DNA of 7,072 nt, taken from Candidatus Acetothermia bacterium. GTDB lineage: Bacteria; Bipolaricaulota; Bipolaricaulia; UBA7950; UBA9294. This document shows positions 1 through 6,438 of this stretch, piece after piece; the stretch's first letter is position 1, and each line of letters opens with the position of its first letter. Under the pieces are notes generated by a model, which saw only the letters and a list, made by a program, of their open reading frames with translations, did not search any database and was not told where the DNA came from. Position numbers and translations under genes: made by a program. The stretch spans positions 1 through 7,072 of the forward strand of contig DQCH01000064.1 in assembly GCA_003545155.1 (NCBI GenBank), given 5' to 3'.

Positions 1-138
1 CCGTGCCTGGAGATCCCTGTGCATGAGATCGTCGGAACGACGATCGAGAAGATCGAGCGGCAAGGAAAGTACATCGTCTTCCGCCTCTCCGGGGGGAGGT
101 CGCTCATCGTCCACCTCCTCGCCTTTTTCACCCGGTAG
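1..138 (+). pseudogene. Fpg/MutM-like DNA glycosylase fragment, 5' end outside the window, truncated C-terminally
   Basis: Frame 1 is open from the first base to a TAG at 136-138 and encodes 45 residues that look like the N-terminal beta-sandwich of formamidopyrimidine-DNA glycosylase. The segment ERQGKYIVFRL matches the family's RRxKYLLxEL strand. Its lysine (fragment residue 23) lines up with E. coli MutM Lys57, and LIVHL matches the strand before HLGM[ST]G. After HL the family pattern is lost: the sequence reads LAFFTR and stops, about 200 residues before a normal Fpg would end. The helix-two-turn-helix and zinc-finger domains are therefore missing. I found no continuation of Fpg in the other two frames over the next 100 bases, so this looks like a truncation or rearrangement rather than one frameshift. 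The normal N-terminus MPELPEVET would lie upstream of the window. It is very unlikely to be an active glycosylase. Another fpg start lies at the right edge of this window. Confidence 0.7.
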
Positions 139-208
139 GAGTATCTCGAAATGAAGCTCCCCTGTCAAATCGATCTCCCCGGTTCTTTCGCCGCGAGGAA
201 CTCCCTTT

Positions 209-214
209 TATAAT
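209..214 (+). promoter_or_regulatory. Candidate -10 element of the GNAT gene promoter
   Basis: There is a perfect TATAAT 36 bases before the ATG at 251. No good -35 box sits 16-18 bp upstream (the region reads TTTCGC), so the promoter is supported by the -10 alone. It would give a 5' leader of about 30 nt. Confidence 0.35.
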
Positions 215-250
215 CGTCCTACCCCTCAGCTATGAGATAAAGGAGAGGTT

Positions 251-1261
251 ATGAACGCACCCCTTCCCGATGGTTTCACCGCTCGCTCGATGACGCTGGA
301 TGATATCCCTGCAGTGGTCGCGTTGAGCAACGCTCACTCGCGCCAGCTTATCGGCGTTGAGTCACTCACGGAAAAGCGGTTGCATACCCAGTGTCAGATG
401 CCGGGGTTCGATCTGAAAACCGACATGTGTCTCGTCCTCAACCAAACGGGAGAGCTTGTCGGTGGTGCCTATGTCTTCGACCTTGCCGAGCCGCACGTGC
501 AGGTTCGGTGCGAGAGCATCATTAACTCCGATTACAGTGATCAGGGAATCGGGAACTATCTTCTCGAGTGGGCGGAAGAGAGGGCCCGCCAGGCGATCCC
601 CAAAGCCCCGGAGGGAGCGCGCGTCGTTCTCACACACGGTGTCCTGGAGCAGGACAAATCGACCCAGGATCTCCTGTCTCAGCACGGATTCGTATCCATC
701 CGTCATTTCTGGCAGATGGTGATCGACTTGGAGCTTCCACCTGCATCACCAACCTGGCCCAATGGGATTACCTTGTGCACCTTCGCTGATAGGCCCGATG
801 ACCATGCACTCGCACTCGCCATACGCGATGCCTTCAAGGACCACTGGGGGTACGTAGAATCCCCCATCGAGGAAGAACTTGAACGGTGGCGTCACCAGAC
901 CGCACACGATCCTGATTTCGATCCCTCCCTCTGGTTCCTGGCAATGGAGGGGAAGGAGATCGCGGGGGTATCCATGTGCTGGCCCAAATCCCACGAAGAC
1001 CCGAAGATGGGCTACGTGGGAGTCCTCGGGGTCCGCCGTCCCTGGCGTCGTAAGGGGCTGGGATTAGCCCTCTTGCACCACTCTTTCGACGCTCTTTATT
1101 GTCGGGGGGTACACAAGGTCGGTCTCGACGTCGACGCGACGAGCCTGACCGGCGCGACACGTCTCTACGAGAAGGCAGGGATGCACGTCAACCGACAGAG
1201 CCACGCCTACGAGAAGGAGCTGCGCGCCGGGAAGGACCTGAGCACGCAGTCAGTGGGGTAA
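251..1261 (+). CDS. Tandem-domain GNAT-family N-acetyltransferase
   Basis: The product has 336 residues and probably acetylates a small-molecule or protein amine using acetyl-CoA in the cytoplasm; the substrate cannot be told from sequence. It contains two GNAT folds. The N-terminal one spans about residues 8-160, with a degenerate CoA loop around SDQGIGNYLLEWA (96-108). The C-terminal one spans about 172-323, with a full motif A, VRRPWRRKGLGLALL (261-275), fitting R-x-x-G-x-G/A. It is followed by the motif B-like LDVDATSLTGATRLYEKAGM (292-311). The two-domain layout resembles mycothiol synthase-like proteins, where the C-terminal domain is the catalytic one. The same is likely here because the first domain lacks the basic residue of the pyrophosphate loop. 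The start is fixed by AAGGAG at 240-245, 5 nt from the ATG. It stands alone, with a fpg fragment upstream and a long non-coding gap downstream. A specific mshD assignment is not justified. Confidence 0.88.
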   Translation: MNAPLPDGFTARSMTLDDIPAVVALSNAHSRQLIGVESLTEKRLHTQCQMPGFDLKTDMCLVLNQTGELVGGAYVFDLAEPHVQVRCESIINSDYSDQGIGNYLLEWAEERARQAIPKAPEGARVVLTHGVLEQDKSTQDLLSQHGFVSIRHFWQMVIDLELPPASPTWPNGITLCTFADRPDDHALALAIRDAFKDHWGYVESPIEEELERWRHQTAHDPDFDPSLWFLAMEGKEIAGVSMCWPKSHEDPKMGYVGVLGVRRPWRRKGLGLALLHHSFDALYCRGVHKVGLDVDATSLTGATRLYEKAGMHVNRQSHAYEKELRAGKDLSTQSVG

Positions 1262-1584
1262 ACCAGGGAAGAACGCCCGCTGGAACCCGACTCCTTGCCT
1301 GTGAACCCTCTCCTTAACTTACGAAAGGCGATCCTCTGAGGAAGGAACGAAACGATTCCCTATCACTTGAAGAGGCTATTCGGTATGGCAACCTGTCAAG
1401 AGATGCTCCCGCGCAAGCAAGCTCGACCACGACCAAGTCGAACCGCGGTTCTTTTGAAGTCTTAGCCAGAAGACCAGGAAAAGAATCGACTTCCTGCTTC
1501 CCTATATCAGAACTGCGGTCTTGTCTCTCCTACCGGATTCCTGGTTTCCTTACTGCAAGACTGGTGGTAATGGGTAAGTGGCCG

Positions 1585-1593
1585 TGCTACAAT
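1585..1593 (+). promoter_or_regulatory. Possible extended -10 promoter in the intergenic region
   Basis: TGCTACAAT fits the extended -10 pattern TGnTAtAAT with one mismatch. The -35 position 17 bp upstream reads TGGTAA (3 of 6 matches to TTGACA). A transcript from about 1600 would run rightward through the hairpin at 1661-1686 and then antisense into the end of the Cys-rich gene. There is no convincing coding sequence behind it, so either a small RNA or a chance match is possible. Confidence 0.22.
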
Positions 1594-1660
1594 ACACTCT
1601 CGCTTACACGTGTTAAGGATCTCTGGGCTTGGTGGGAGAATGAATAAAGGAAGCGCGTGG

Positions 1661-1686
1661 GCGGCCCGGTCTTCCTTCCGAGCCGC
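1661..1686. terminator. GC-rich hairpin between convergent genes, possible terminator
   Basis: GCGGC (1661-1665) pairs with GCCGC (1682-1686), and CGG (1667-1669) with CCG (1678-1680), separated by one C/A mismatch; the loop is TCTTCCTT. On the minus strand it lies about 70 bp past the stop of the Cys-rich gene, and a pyrimidine-rich stretch ending TTCCTTTATTC follows within about 10 nt. On the plus strand only TCTTACG follows. It may therefore end the minus-strand gene, but the T-tract is poor on either strand. Confidence 0.3.
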
Positions 1687-1755
1687 TCTTACGAACCGCA
1701 AGATGGCGAATCAAACCTGAACCTCGCCACCATTTCACCGCCGAAGCTTAAGCGT

Positions 1756-2325
1756 CTACGGGCATCCACACCGGATCTTGATAGAGATTGAAATCGCCCC
1801 CCACGCCGCTGCGTAGGTTTCGCACCGGTCGATCATGACGTAGGGCTTACCATAGGGTACGCAGCAGTAACAGGAGTAAAGCCGCGGGCAACAGCAGCCA
1901 CACCAGCCCCAACAACAGGGCCTCTGCACGATCTGTACGTAGCTTTCGAACTCACCGGCCGACGTCGTCTGGACAACAATCCTGTAGTAGCCAGGAGGTA
2001 CCCTGTTGTACCAAGAATCCTTTTGATCCCAGGCCATTTTGAGGTAATGCCCCTTTGGGACATCCGGGAACTGCTTCTGGTAGACTATCGTTCCCTCCAT
2101 CGTCTCTACTCGCCAGCCCGTGATCAAGGGTGTTTCACAACTAGGGCAGCAGAAGAAATACTCGGCCGGAACAACGAGCTTGAAGGTCACTTCCTCGCCA
2201 GCCCAATAGGGCGTATAACAGCTTGGGCCACCAGTCTCCGTCCACGCACCACAGTTACACTGCGCCGCCGCCAACCCACCGGTCAGTCCCACGATCACCA
2301 CAGCCAACAACACCGCTCTTCTCAC
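1756..2325 (-). CDS. Secreted cysteine-rich protein with a BsuPI-like beta-sandwich core
   Basis: I do not recognise this protein as a named family member. The chosen GTG start at 2323-2325 gives 189 residues, because GGAGGT sits 7 nt upstream of it; a GTG three codons earlier (2332-2334) overlaps that ribosome site. The N-terminus MRRAVLLAVVIVGLTGGLAAAQ is a classic Sec signal peptide with likely cleavage after AAA. No lipobox precedes the first cysteine (AAQC). The middle (about residues 45-135) has strands and a WDQKDSWYNRVPPGYYRI motif like the intracellular proteinase inhibitor BsuPI or FlgD-type Ig folds. The mature part carries 18 cysteines, concentrated in an N-terminal group (CNC, CC..C) and a C-terminal run with CC, CGCCC, CYCC and a final CGC. 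Even-numbered, clustered cysteines suggest extensive disulfides or metal binding outside the cytoplasm. The protein is convergent with the GNAT gene and divergent from the 2H gene. Function unknown; possibly an envelope structural protein. Confidence 0.72.
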   Translation of the reverse strand: MRRAVLLAVVIVGLTGGLAAAQCNCGAWTETGGPSCYTPYWAGEEVTFKLVVPAEYFFCCPSCETPLITGWRVETMEGTIVYQKQFPDVPKGHYLKMAWDQKDSWYNRVPPGYYRIVVQTTSAGEFESYVQIVQRPCCWGWCGCCCPRLYSCYCCVPYGKPYVMIDRCETYAAAWGAISISIKIRCGCP

Positions 2326-2511
2326 CCGTACCACCTCCGCATTTTAACGCATAACCAGAGACCCAACCTCACTTGAGGCCGCTATCGCAATACGAGCTTC
2401 TTCCGCTCTCAAAGCAAGCACGATCTTCTCTTCTACACCCAACGAGAGGATAAGTTTCAATGTGCGAATCAGGCGAAGCACTAGAGTGGTGGAAACTTGC
2501 CTAACCTATTC

Positions 2512-2539
2512 TTGCTGCGGATCACCCAAGGAGTATACG
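2512..2539 (+). promoter_or_regulatory. Weak candidate promoter for the 2H/nucleotidase pair
   Basis: TTGCTG (2512-2517) and TATACG (2534-2539) are separated by 16 bp and match the sigma-A consensus at 3 of 6 and 4 of 6 positions. The implied leader is about 28 nt and contains the ribosome site GGGAGGA at 2562-2568. It lies in the 248-bp divergent region between the Cys-rich gene and the 2H gene, where I saw no better promoter. Confidence 0.25.
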
Positions 2540-2573
2540 GTAAACTGTAACCCTTATCAATGGGAGGAACCAT

Positions 2574-3137
2574 ATGCTATTTGGTGTCGTACTGACCTTT
2601 GATGGGACAACCGAAACCACAATTCGCCGGACGTGGGAAGCCCTCGCCGAAGCGGGCGTCTCCTCATCCATGCTTGTTGAGGGTCTCCGCCCTCATCTGT
2701 CGCTTTGTGTCTGCGATAAACTCGATGTGGAGGGACTACAGGATGAGTTGTCTTCCTATATGACCACTATCTCGCCATTCCCGCTTCTCCTATCCAGTAT
2801 CGGGATCTTCCCAACAGAAGAAGGCATCCTCTTCTTTGGCGTAACCGTGACGAAAGAACTCCTGAGTTTGCACGCCGCTGTTCACCGACTCTTTGAAGAG
2901 CATGCGAAGAAGCCCTGGCCTCATTACTGTCCTTTATCCTGGGTCCCGCACTGTACGCTCGCCGTTGGCCTCTCACCCAGCAAGATCACCAAAGCAGTGA
3001 GCATTTCTCGGGGAGCTTCTTTGCCGATTCACGCTCAGGCAGAAGCGCTCAAAATCATCAAAGTTTCTCGAGTCGGTTACGAAACGCTTTTCTCTCACAC
3101 GCTTGCGGGAAGCAAGCGAGGTACGATAAATGCATAA
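2574..3137 (+). CDS. 2H phosphoesterase superfamily protein (2'-5' RNA ligase / cyclic phosphodiesterase-like)
   Basis: The product has 187 residues and no signal peptide, so it is cytoplasmic. The two catalytic H-x-[ST] motifs that define the 2H fold are present: PHLSL with His41/Ser43 and PHCTL with His126/Thr128. They are about 85 residues apart, as expected for two pseudo-symmetric lobes. Members of this superfamily open 2',3'-cyclic phosphates or act on 2'-5' phosphodiester bonds of RNA and nucleotides; the exact substrate cannot be read from sequence. GGGAGGA at 2562-2568 lies 5 nt before the ATG. The last 8 bp overlap the start of the next gene, a metallophosphatase-family protein, indicating an operon with translational coupling. 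A plausible shared job is a cyclic phosphate opened by this enzyme and then dephosphorylated by its neighbour. It resembles the YjcG/LigT-like single-domain group, but I would not give it a symbol. Confidence 0.82.
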   Translation: MLFGVVLTFDGTTETTIRRTWEALAEAGVSSSMLVEGLRPHLSLCVCDKLDVEGLQDELSSYMTTISPFPLLLSSIGIFPTEEGILFFGVTVTKELLSLHAAVHRLFEEHAKKPWPHYCPLSWVPHCTLAVGLSPSKITKAVSISRGASLPIHAQAEALKIIKVSRVGYETLFSHTLAGSKRGTINA

Positions 3138-4618
3138 ACCTCTTACAAAACATGAGATGCTAGAACGGACATTAAAACCTAAGGAACCTGTCGCTCTTTC
3201 CATTTTTCACACCAACGACATACATGGTCACCTGGAGGCCATGGCCCGTCTGAGTGCCTTTGCCCGCGGGTTACGGGCTGAGGCAAAGGCTCAGGGGCGA
3301 CAGGTCTTCTTCTGGGATGCCGGCGATGCTGCGCCGTCGAGTTCGTCTATGCAGCCTTACGAAAGGTGCTGCCTTCTCGCCGATTCTCACCGCAATGGGG
3401 TACACCTTACAGACGATGGGCAATGCCATCTCCCTGCCGTATGGTCCACAGGCGATGGCCGCGGTGGCGGCTCGGGCCGATTTCCCCATCTTGGCCGCCA
3501 ACTGCCGGGACGGCGATGGACCACTGCCCAAAGGGCTTCAAGAATATGTGCTCATTCCCCTGCCACACGGCTTGACTATGGGCGTCATCGGTCTGACCGC
3601 CCCCTGGGGCGGTCTCTACAAGATTTTCGGACTCCACTTTCCTGACTTCTGTGATGTAGCCCGCGCCCTGGTCGGAAAGCTGAGAAAGCAGTGTGTGGGG
3701 CCGATCGTTGTGCTCTCCCACCTCGGCCTGGAAGATGATCGGCACCTAGCCAAGTCAGTGCCCGGGATTGACCTGATCATCGGCGGACATTCCCACAACC
3801 GGTTGCCTACAGGAGAAGAATCTAGCGGCGTCCTCGTTGCTCAGGCGGGCCAATATGCCGAGGCGCTCGGTCGGGTAGACATGACCTTGGACCCCACGAC
3901 CGGCCAAGTGCTGGCCCGGTCGGCGCAGGTGCTGAATGTACCCGAGGACGAGCCGCCTGACCCAGCCATGCTGGCAGTCATCGCCGCCGCCGAGCAAGAG
4001 GTGGACGCGTTGGTAGCAGAACCCATCGGGGTGTTGGAAGTACCACTCAACCTGGATCACTTCCACGAGTGCGGTATTGGAAACCTCACCGCTGATGCGC
4101 TGCGAGAGCACCTGGAAGCCCAAGTGGCCATCGTTGCCAGCGGACTTCTTCACCAGGGTCTGCCAGCGGGCACGATCACCTTGGGCAAACTCGATGCTTC
4201 TTGTTTCACAACAGCGAATCCATGCTTGACCAAGGTTCGAGGTGAGCAGATCTTGACCGCCTTGGAGCGTGGCCTGGATCCTGTCATCTCGCAGTTCAAG
4301 CATCATGGTTTCCGAGGGACGCCCATTGGCATCCCGCAGATCAGCGGCGTGGTGGTCGAGTACGACCCGGGCGCAGACGTAGGAGACCGGGTGCGGCGTG
4401 TCATGGTGCAGGGGGAACCAATTGATCCGAATCGTCTGTATTGCCTCGCGCATACCGATGCCGAAACTATGTCGAAGGTCGGCTACCTGGTGTTGGACAA
4501 GGGACAGAGCACGGAGCAGGAAGTACCGACGATCGTGCGCGAAGTGATTGAAGACTACGTGCGCCGACATTCGCCCGTGCCTCAGCCGATGCAGGGTCGT
4601 TGGCTCTCCATTCCCTAG
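3130..4618 (+). CDS. 5'-nucleotidase/UshA-family metallophosphoesterase, interrupted by a frameshift near 3334
   Basis: The gene is split over two frames: 3130-3333 (68 codons) and 3335-4618 (427 codons plus stop). Rejoined it gives 495 residues, a normal length for the two-domain 5'-nucleotidase family. Frame 1 supplies FHTNDIHGH (26-34; metal ligands Asp30, His32) and WDAGDA (bridging Asp66). Frame 2 continues with RRVRLCSLTKG, SHLG (His197) and GGHSH (His220, His222). The C-terminal 5_nucleotid_C domain (about 296-470) includes ECGIGNLTADAL. Two oddities stand out. The usual GNHE motif reads GNAIS, so the catalytic histidine is replaced by Ala99. The substrate-arginine motif (N-x-G-x-R in UshA-type enzymes) is replaced by SGLLHQGL. 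There is no signal peptide, unlike periplasmic UshA/CpdB. The start at 3130 overlaps the 2H gene by 8 bp and has GAGG at 3118-3121. One extra base (or two missing) after GCG at 3331-3333 restores the frame; whether this is biological or a sequencing error is open. Nucleotidase activity is uncertain. Confidence 0.8.
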
Positions 4619-4629
4619 CCATCGACATT

Positions 4630-4850
4630 ATGAAATCTGAAACACAATTCATAGCAGCCGTTCTCGGCTCCGCAAGAGAGGACATTGGACTACGAACGCC
4701 ACCAGATCCTGCACATACGCAGTCGAGCGCGCCATCGAACAGCTTGTAAACGCTCCGTTGGATCTGTTTATATCGGCTAACGGCATAGGTTCCACCTCGA
4801 GGGTGATCTCATCTGTAGGCGGCATGGGATACACTAAGGAGCAACGATGA
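4630..4850 (+). pseudogene. Possible small hypothetical gene in two frames, or chance open frame
   Basis: An ATG at 4630, 12 nt after the nucleotidase stop, opens 39 codons (MKSETQFIAAVLGSARED...) ending at 4749. A second frame is open from 4641 without a usable early start codon, and encodes AVERAIEQLVNAPLDLF and then ISANGIGSTSRVISSVGG. It ends in a TGA at 4848-4850 that overlaps the Nudix ATG as ATGA. Joining the frames near 4716-4720 would give an ordinary-looking protein of about 70 residues. I recognise no family. The ATGA overlap and protein-like second frame favour a real gene with an indel. The lack of a ribosome site and of a start in the second frame argues against it. Confidence 0.25.
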
Positions 4851-5332
4851 AAGACGCGACACTTTGTTTTCCGATACGAGGAAATCCGGCCAATGAGGTC
4901 CTCTTGGGCTTCAAGAAGATCGGGTTTGGCGCGGGGAAATACAATGGTCCTGGGGGCAAAGTCGAGGCGGGAGAAACGGTAGCAACAGCCGCTATCAGAG
5001 AACTAGAAGAAGAGACAGGAATCAAGACCTACGAAAAGGACCTCCAGCAGATGGGCCACTTAACATTCCTGTTTCCCGCAAAACCCTCTTGGAATCAAGT
5101 GGTGCATGTCTTTGTGGTAACAACGTGGGAGGGCACGCCGACGGAAAGCACGGAGATGAAGCCTGCTTGGTTCAAGGTAGACGATATACCCTTCGAGCGC
5201 ATGTGGAAAGATGGGGCTCATTGGCTCCCACGCATACTTGCAGGGGAGCGGATACGGGCGCGCTTTACGTTTGGAGAGGATAACGAGACCGTTGATGAGG
5301 TGGAAATCGAGTCGTGGGATGGCAATAGCTAA
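4847..5332 (+). CDS. MTH1-like Nudix hydrolase (8-oxo-dGTP diphosphatase family)
   Basis: The product has 161 residues and is cytoplasmic. It is predicted to hydrolyse oxidised purine nucleoside triphosphates (8-oxo-dGTP or 2-oxo-dATP type) to the monophosphates and so clean the nucleotide pool. The Nudix box is complete and canonical at residues 37-59: Gly37, x5, Glu43, x7, Arg51-Glu52-Leu53, Glu55-Glu56, Gly58-Ile59. Outside the box it resembles mammalian MTH1 more than E. coli MutT: KYNGPGGK corresponds to MTH1 RWNGFGGK with Asn33 at the same residue number, and MKPAWFKVDDIPFERMWKDG corresponds to the MTH1 substrate-pocket segment. There Trp120 and Asp122 match MTH1 Trp117 and Asp119, while the second aspartate is Gly123. 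AAGGAG at 4836-4841 lies 5 nt from the ATG. The SDR gene follows after 64 bp on the same strand. Preference between dGTP and dATP lesions is not predictable. Confidence 0.88.
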   Translation: MKDATLCFPIRGNPANEVLLGFKKIGFGAGKYNGPGGKVEAGETVATAAIRELEEETGIKTYEKDLQQMGHLTFLFPAKPSWNQVVHVFVVTTWEGTPTESTEMKPAWFKVDDIPFERMWKDGAHWLPRILAGERIRARFTFGEDNETVDEVEIESWDGNS

Positions 5333-5396
5333 GAGAGACAAGGACCTCAGCCAAAGCTAGTGCCGGCTGAATACGAAAGCGCAACGGAGGCGGATT

Positions 5397-6239
5397 ATGC
5401 AGCGTTTAAAGGGGAAGATAGCCGTGGTCACTGGAGCCAGTCGCGGTGGGGGACGCGGTATCGCTCTCGTGCTTGGTGAGGAGGGGGCTACGGTCTACAT
5501 GACTGGTCGCAGCATCAGGGGTGATTCCACAAGACCAGACTTGCCTGGCACCACCATCGAAAACACCGCAGAGCAACTCGCCGCACGAGGTGGGACGGGC
5601 ATCCCCGTCCGCTGCAACCACACGGTGGATAAACAAGTCGAAGCGCTGTTTGAGCGAGTGAAACAGGAACACGGCCGGCTCGATATTCTGGTGAACAACG
5701 TCTGGGGCGGGTATGAACAATACGATGACCGCACCTTCGACCTCCCGTTCTGGGAGCAGCCGCTCTGGCGCTGGGAGAAGATGTTCACGGCAGGCGTGCG
5801 CGCCCACTATACGGCCAGTCACTTCGCGATCCCGCTCATGATGTCACACCGCCAGGGACTCATAGTGAATACCACCTTTTGGGATCGGGGCAAATGCCTC
5901 AGCAATCTACCCTATGACTTGGCAAAGACGACAATCAACCGCATGGCTTACGGGATGGCACTGGAACTGCGGAAGTACCATATCGCCGCTGTGGCACTCT
6001 CGCCCGGTTGGATGCGCACGGAATCAGTGATGGCGCATAAACACACTCCTGAAGAACTGAGCAAGACCGAATCGGTGGAGTACATCGGGCGGGCGGTTGC
6101 CGCCCTCGCGACCGATTCCAACGTGATGGAAAAGGCGGGAAGCGTCCTGACCGTAGGTGATCTTGCGCGCGAGTACGGCTTCACCGACATCGATGGAAAT
6201 CAACCCCCGGCGTATAGGATGTCGAACCCGAGGGATTAG
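5397..6239 (+). CDS. Short-chain dehydrogenase/reductase, DHRS1-like
   Basis: The product has 280 residues with a single Rossmann fold and is a predicted cytoplasmic NAD(P)(H)-dependent oxidoreductase acting on a carbonyl or alcohol. The cofactor motif TGASRGGGRG spans 12-21. NNVWGG (100-105) stands where classical enzymes have NNAG. The catalytic pair is Tyr173-x3-Lys177 (YDLAK), and PGWMRTE (203-209) follows the active site. The catalytic serine position is occupied by threonines in IVNTTFW (156-162), which is a variation worth noting. GATVYMTGR, FWEQPLWRWEKMF and RAHYTASHFA resemble the DHRS1 subgroup of SDRs. The arginine at 38 (TGR) suggests an NADP(H) preference. The start is supported by GGAGG at 5386-5390, 6 nt from the ATG. 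It lies 64 bp after the Nudix gene and may share its transcript. Physiological substrate unknown. Confidence 0.88.
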   Translation: MQRLKGKIAVVTGASRGGGRGIALVLGEEGATVYMTGRSIRGDSTRPDLPGTTIENTAEQLAARGGTGIPVRCNHTVDKQVEALFERVKQEHGRLDILVNNVWGGYEQYDDRTFDLPFWEQPLWRWEKMFTAGVRAHYTASHFAIPLMMSHRQGLIVNTTFWDRGKCLSNLPYDLAKTTINRMAYGMALELRKYHIAAVALSPGWMRTESVMAHKHTPEELSKTESVEYIGRAVAALATDSNVMEKAGSVLTVGDLAREYGFTDIDGNQPPAYRMSNPRD

Positions 6240-6438
6240 TAATACTCCTGCGCGGCGTAGGCGAGCTCTCGCAGTTAGGCAGCGCCGATTGAGGATCAAT
6301 GACGAATATCATCAAATCCCTTACTTTTATCGAAGATAGATAATCTGACTTAAGAAAACCGTCCGCCTACTTAGCCTCCGCTCCAATCCGCCCCATCTAA
6401 AAGACCATCAACAGCGTCCTACAGCAAACCAACCATCG

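Larger units (their letters stand above)
1262..1755. other. Long intergenic region without a convincing protein gene
   Basis: These 494 bp separate two convergent genes, the GNAT gene (+) and the Cys-rich gene (-). Visible structure includes a perfect 12-bp palindrome GAACCGCGGTTC at 1440-1451 followed by TTTT, and an inverted repeat CAGGAA/TTCCTG at 1475-1480 and 1491-1496. There is also an extended -10-like sequence at 1585-1593 and a GC-rich hairpin at 1661-1686. Plus-strand frames such as 1385-1465 (26 codons) and 1640-1720 (26 codons) are too short and too weakly supported to call genes. Confidence 0.6.

Noticed and set aside
208..221. Possible second Per box at the GNAT promoter (TTATAAT half site)
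   Set aside because: Only the half that coincides with the -10 hexamer matches well; the other half matches at 3 of 7 positions, as expected by chance.
1385..1465. 26-codon basic open frame with AGAGG upstream
   Set aside because: It is too short and contains a palindrome that constrains its composition. The ribosome site is weak and spaced 9 nt away, and no family is recognisable.
1507..1701. Minus-strand open frame of 64 codons in the intergenic region
   Set aside because: It starts with TTG, has no ribosome site, and its translation resembles no protein. It also overlaps the hairpin at 1661-1686.
1640..1720. 26-codon open frame beginning MNKGSAW
   Set aside because: The GGGAG before it is too close to the ATG to act as a ribosome site, and the frame runs through the GC-rich hairpin.
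2367..2378. Inverted repeat CCTCA-CT-TGAGG upstream of the Cys-rich gene
   Set aside because: Five-base arms with a two-base centre occur often by chance, no promoter could be placed next to it, and it matches no operator I know.
3755..4570. Long minus-strand open frame (271 codons) opposite the nucleotidase gene
   Set aside because: The plus strand carries consistent 5'-nucleotidase motifs throughout. The antisense translation has no recognisable motif, so it is a shadow of a GC-rich coding region.
4744..4774. Possible promoter TTGTAA/TATATC ahead of the Nudix gene
   Set aside because: The spacing is 19 bp and both boxes are weak. The stretch also lies inside the possible small reading frame at 4630-4850.
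5347..5370. Hairpin TCAGCC/GGCTGA between the Nudix and SDR genes
   Set aside because: The stem is short with a 12-nt loop and is followed by ATACG rather than a T-run, so it is not a credible terminator. The two genes probably stay co-transcribed.
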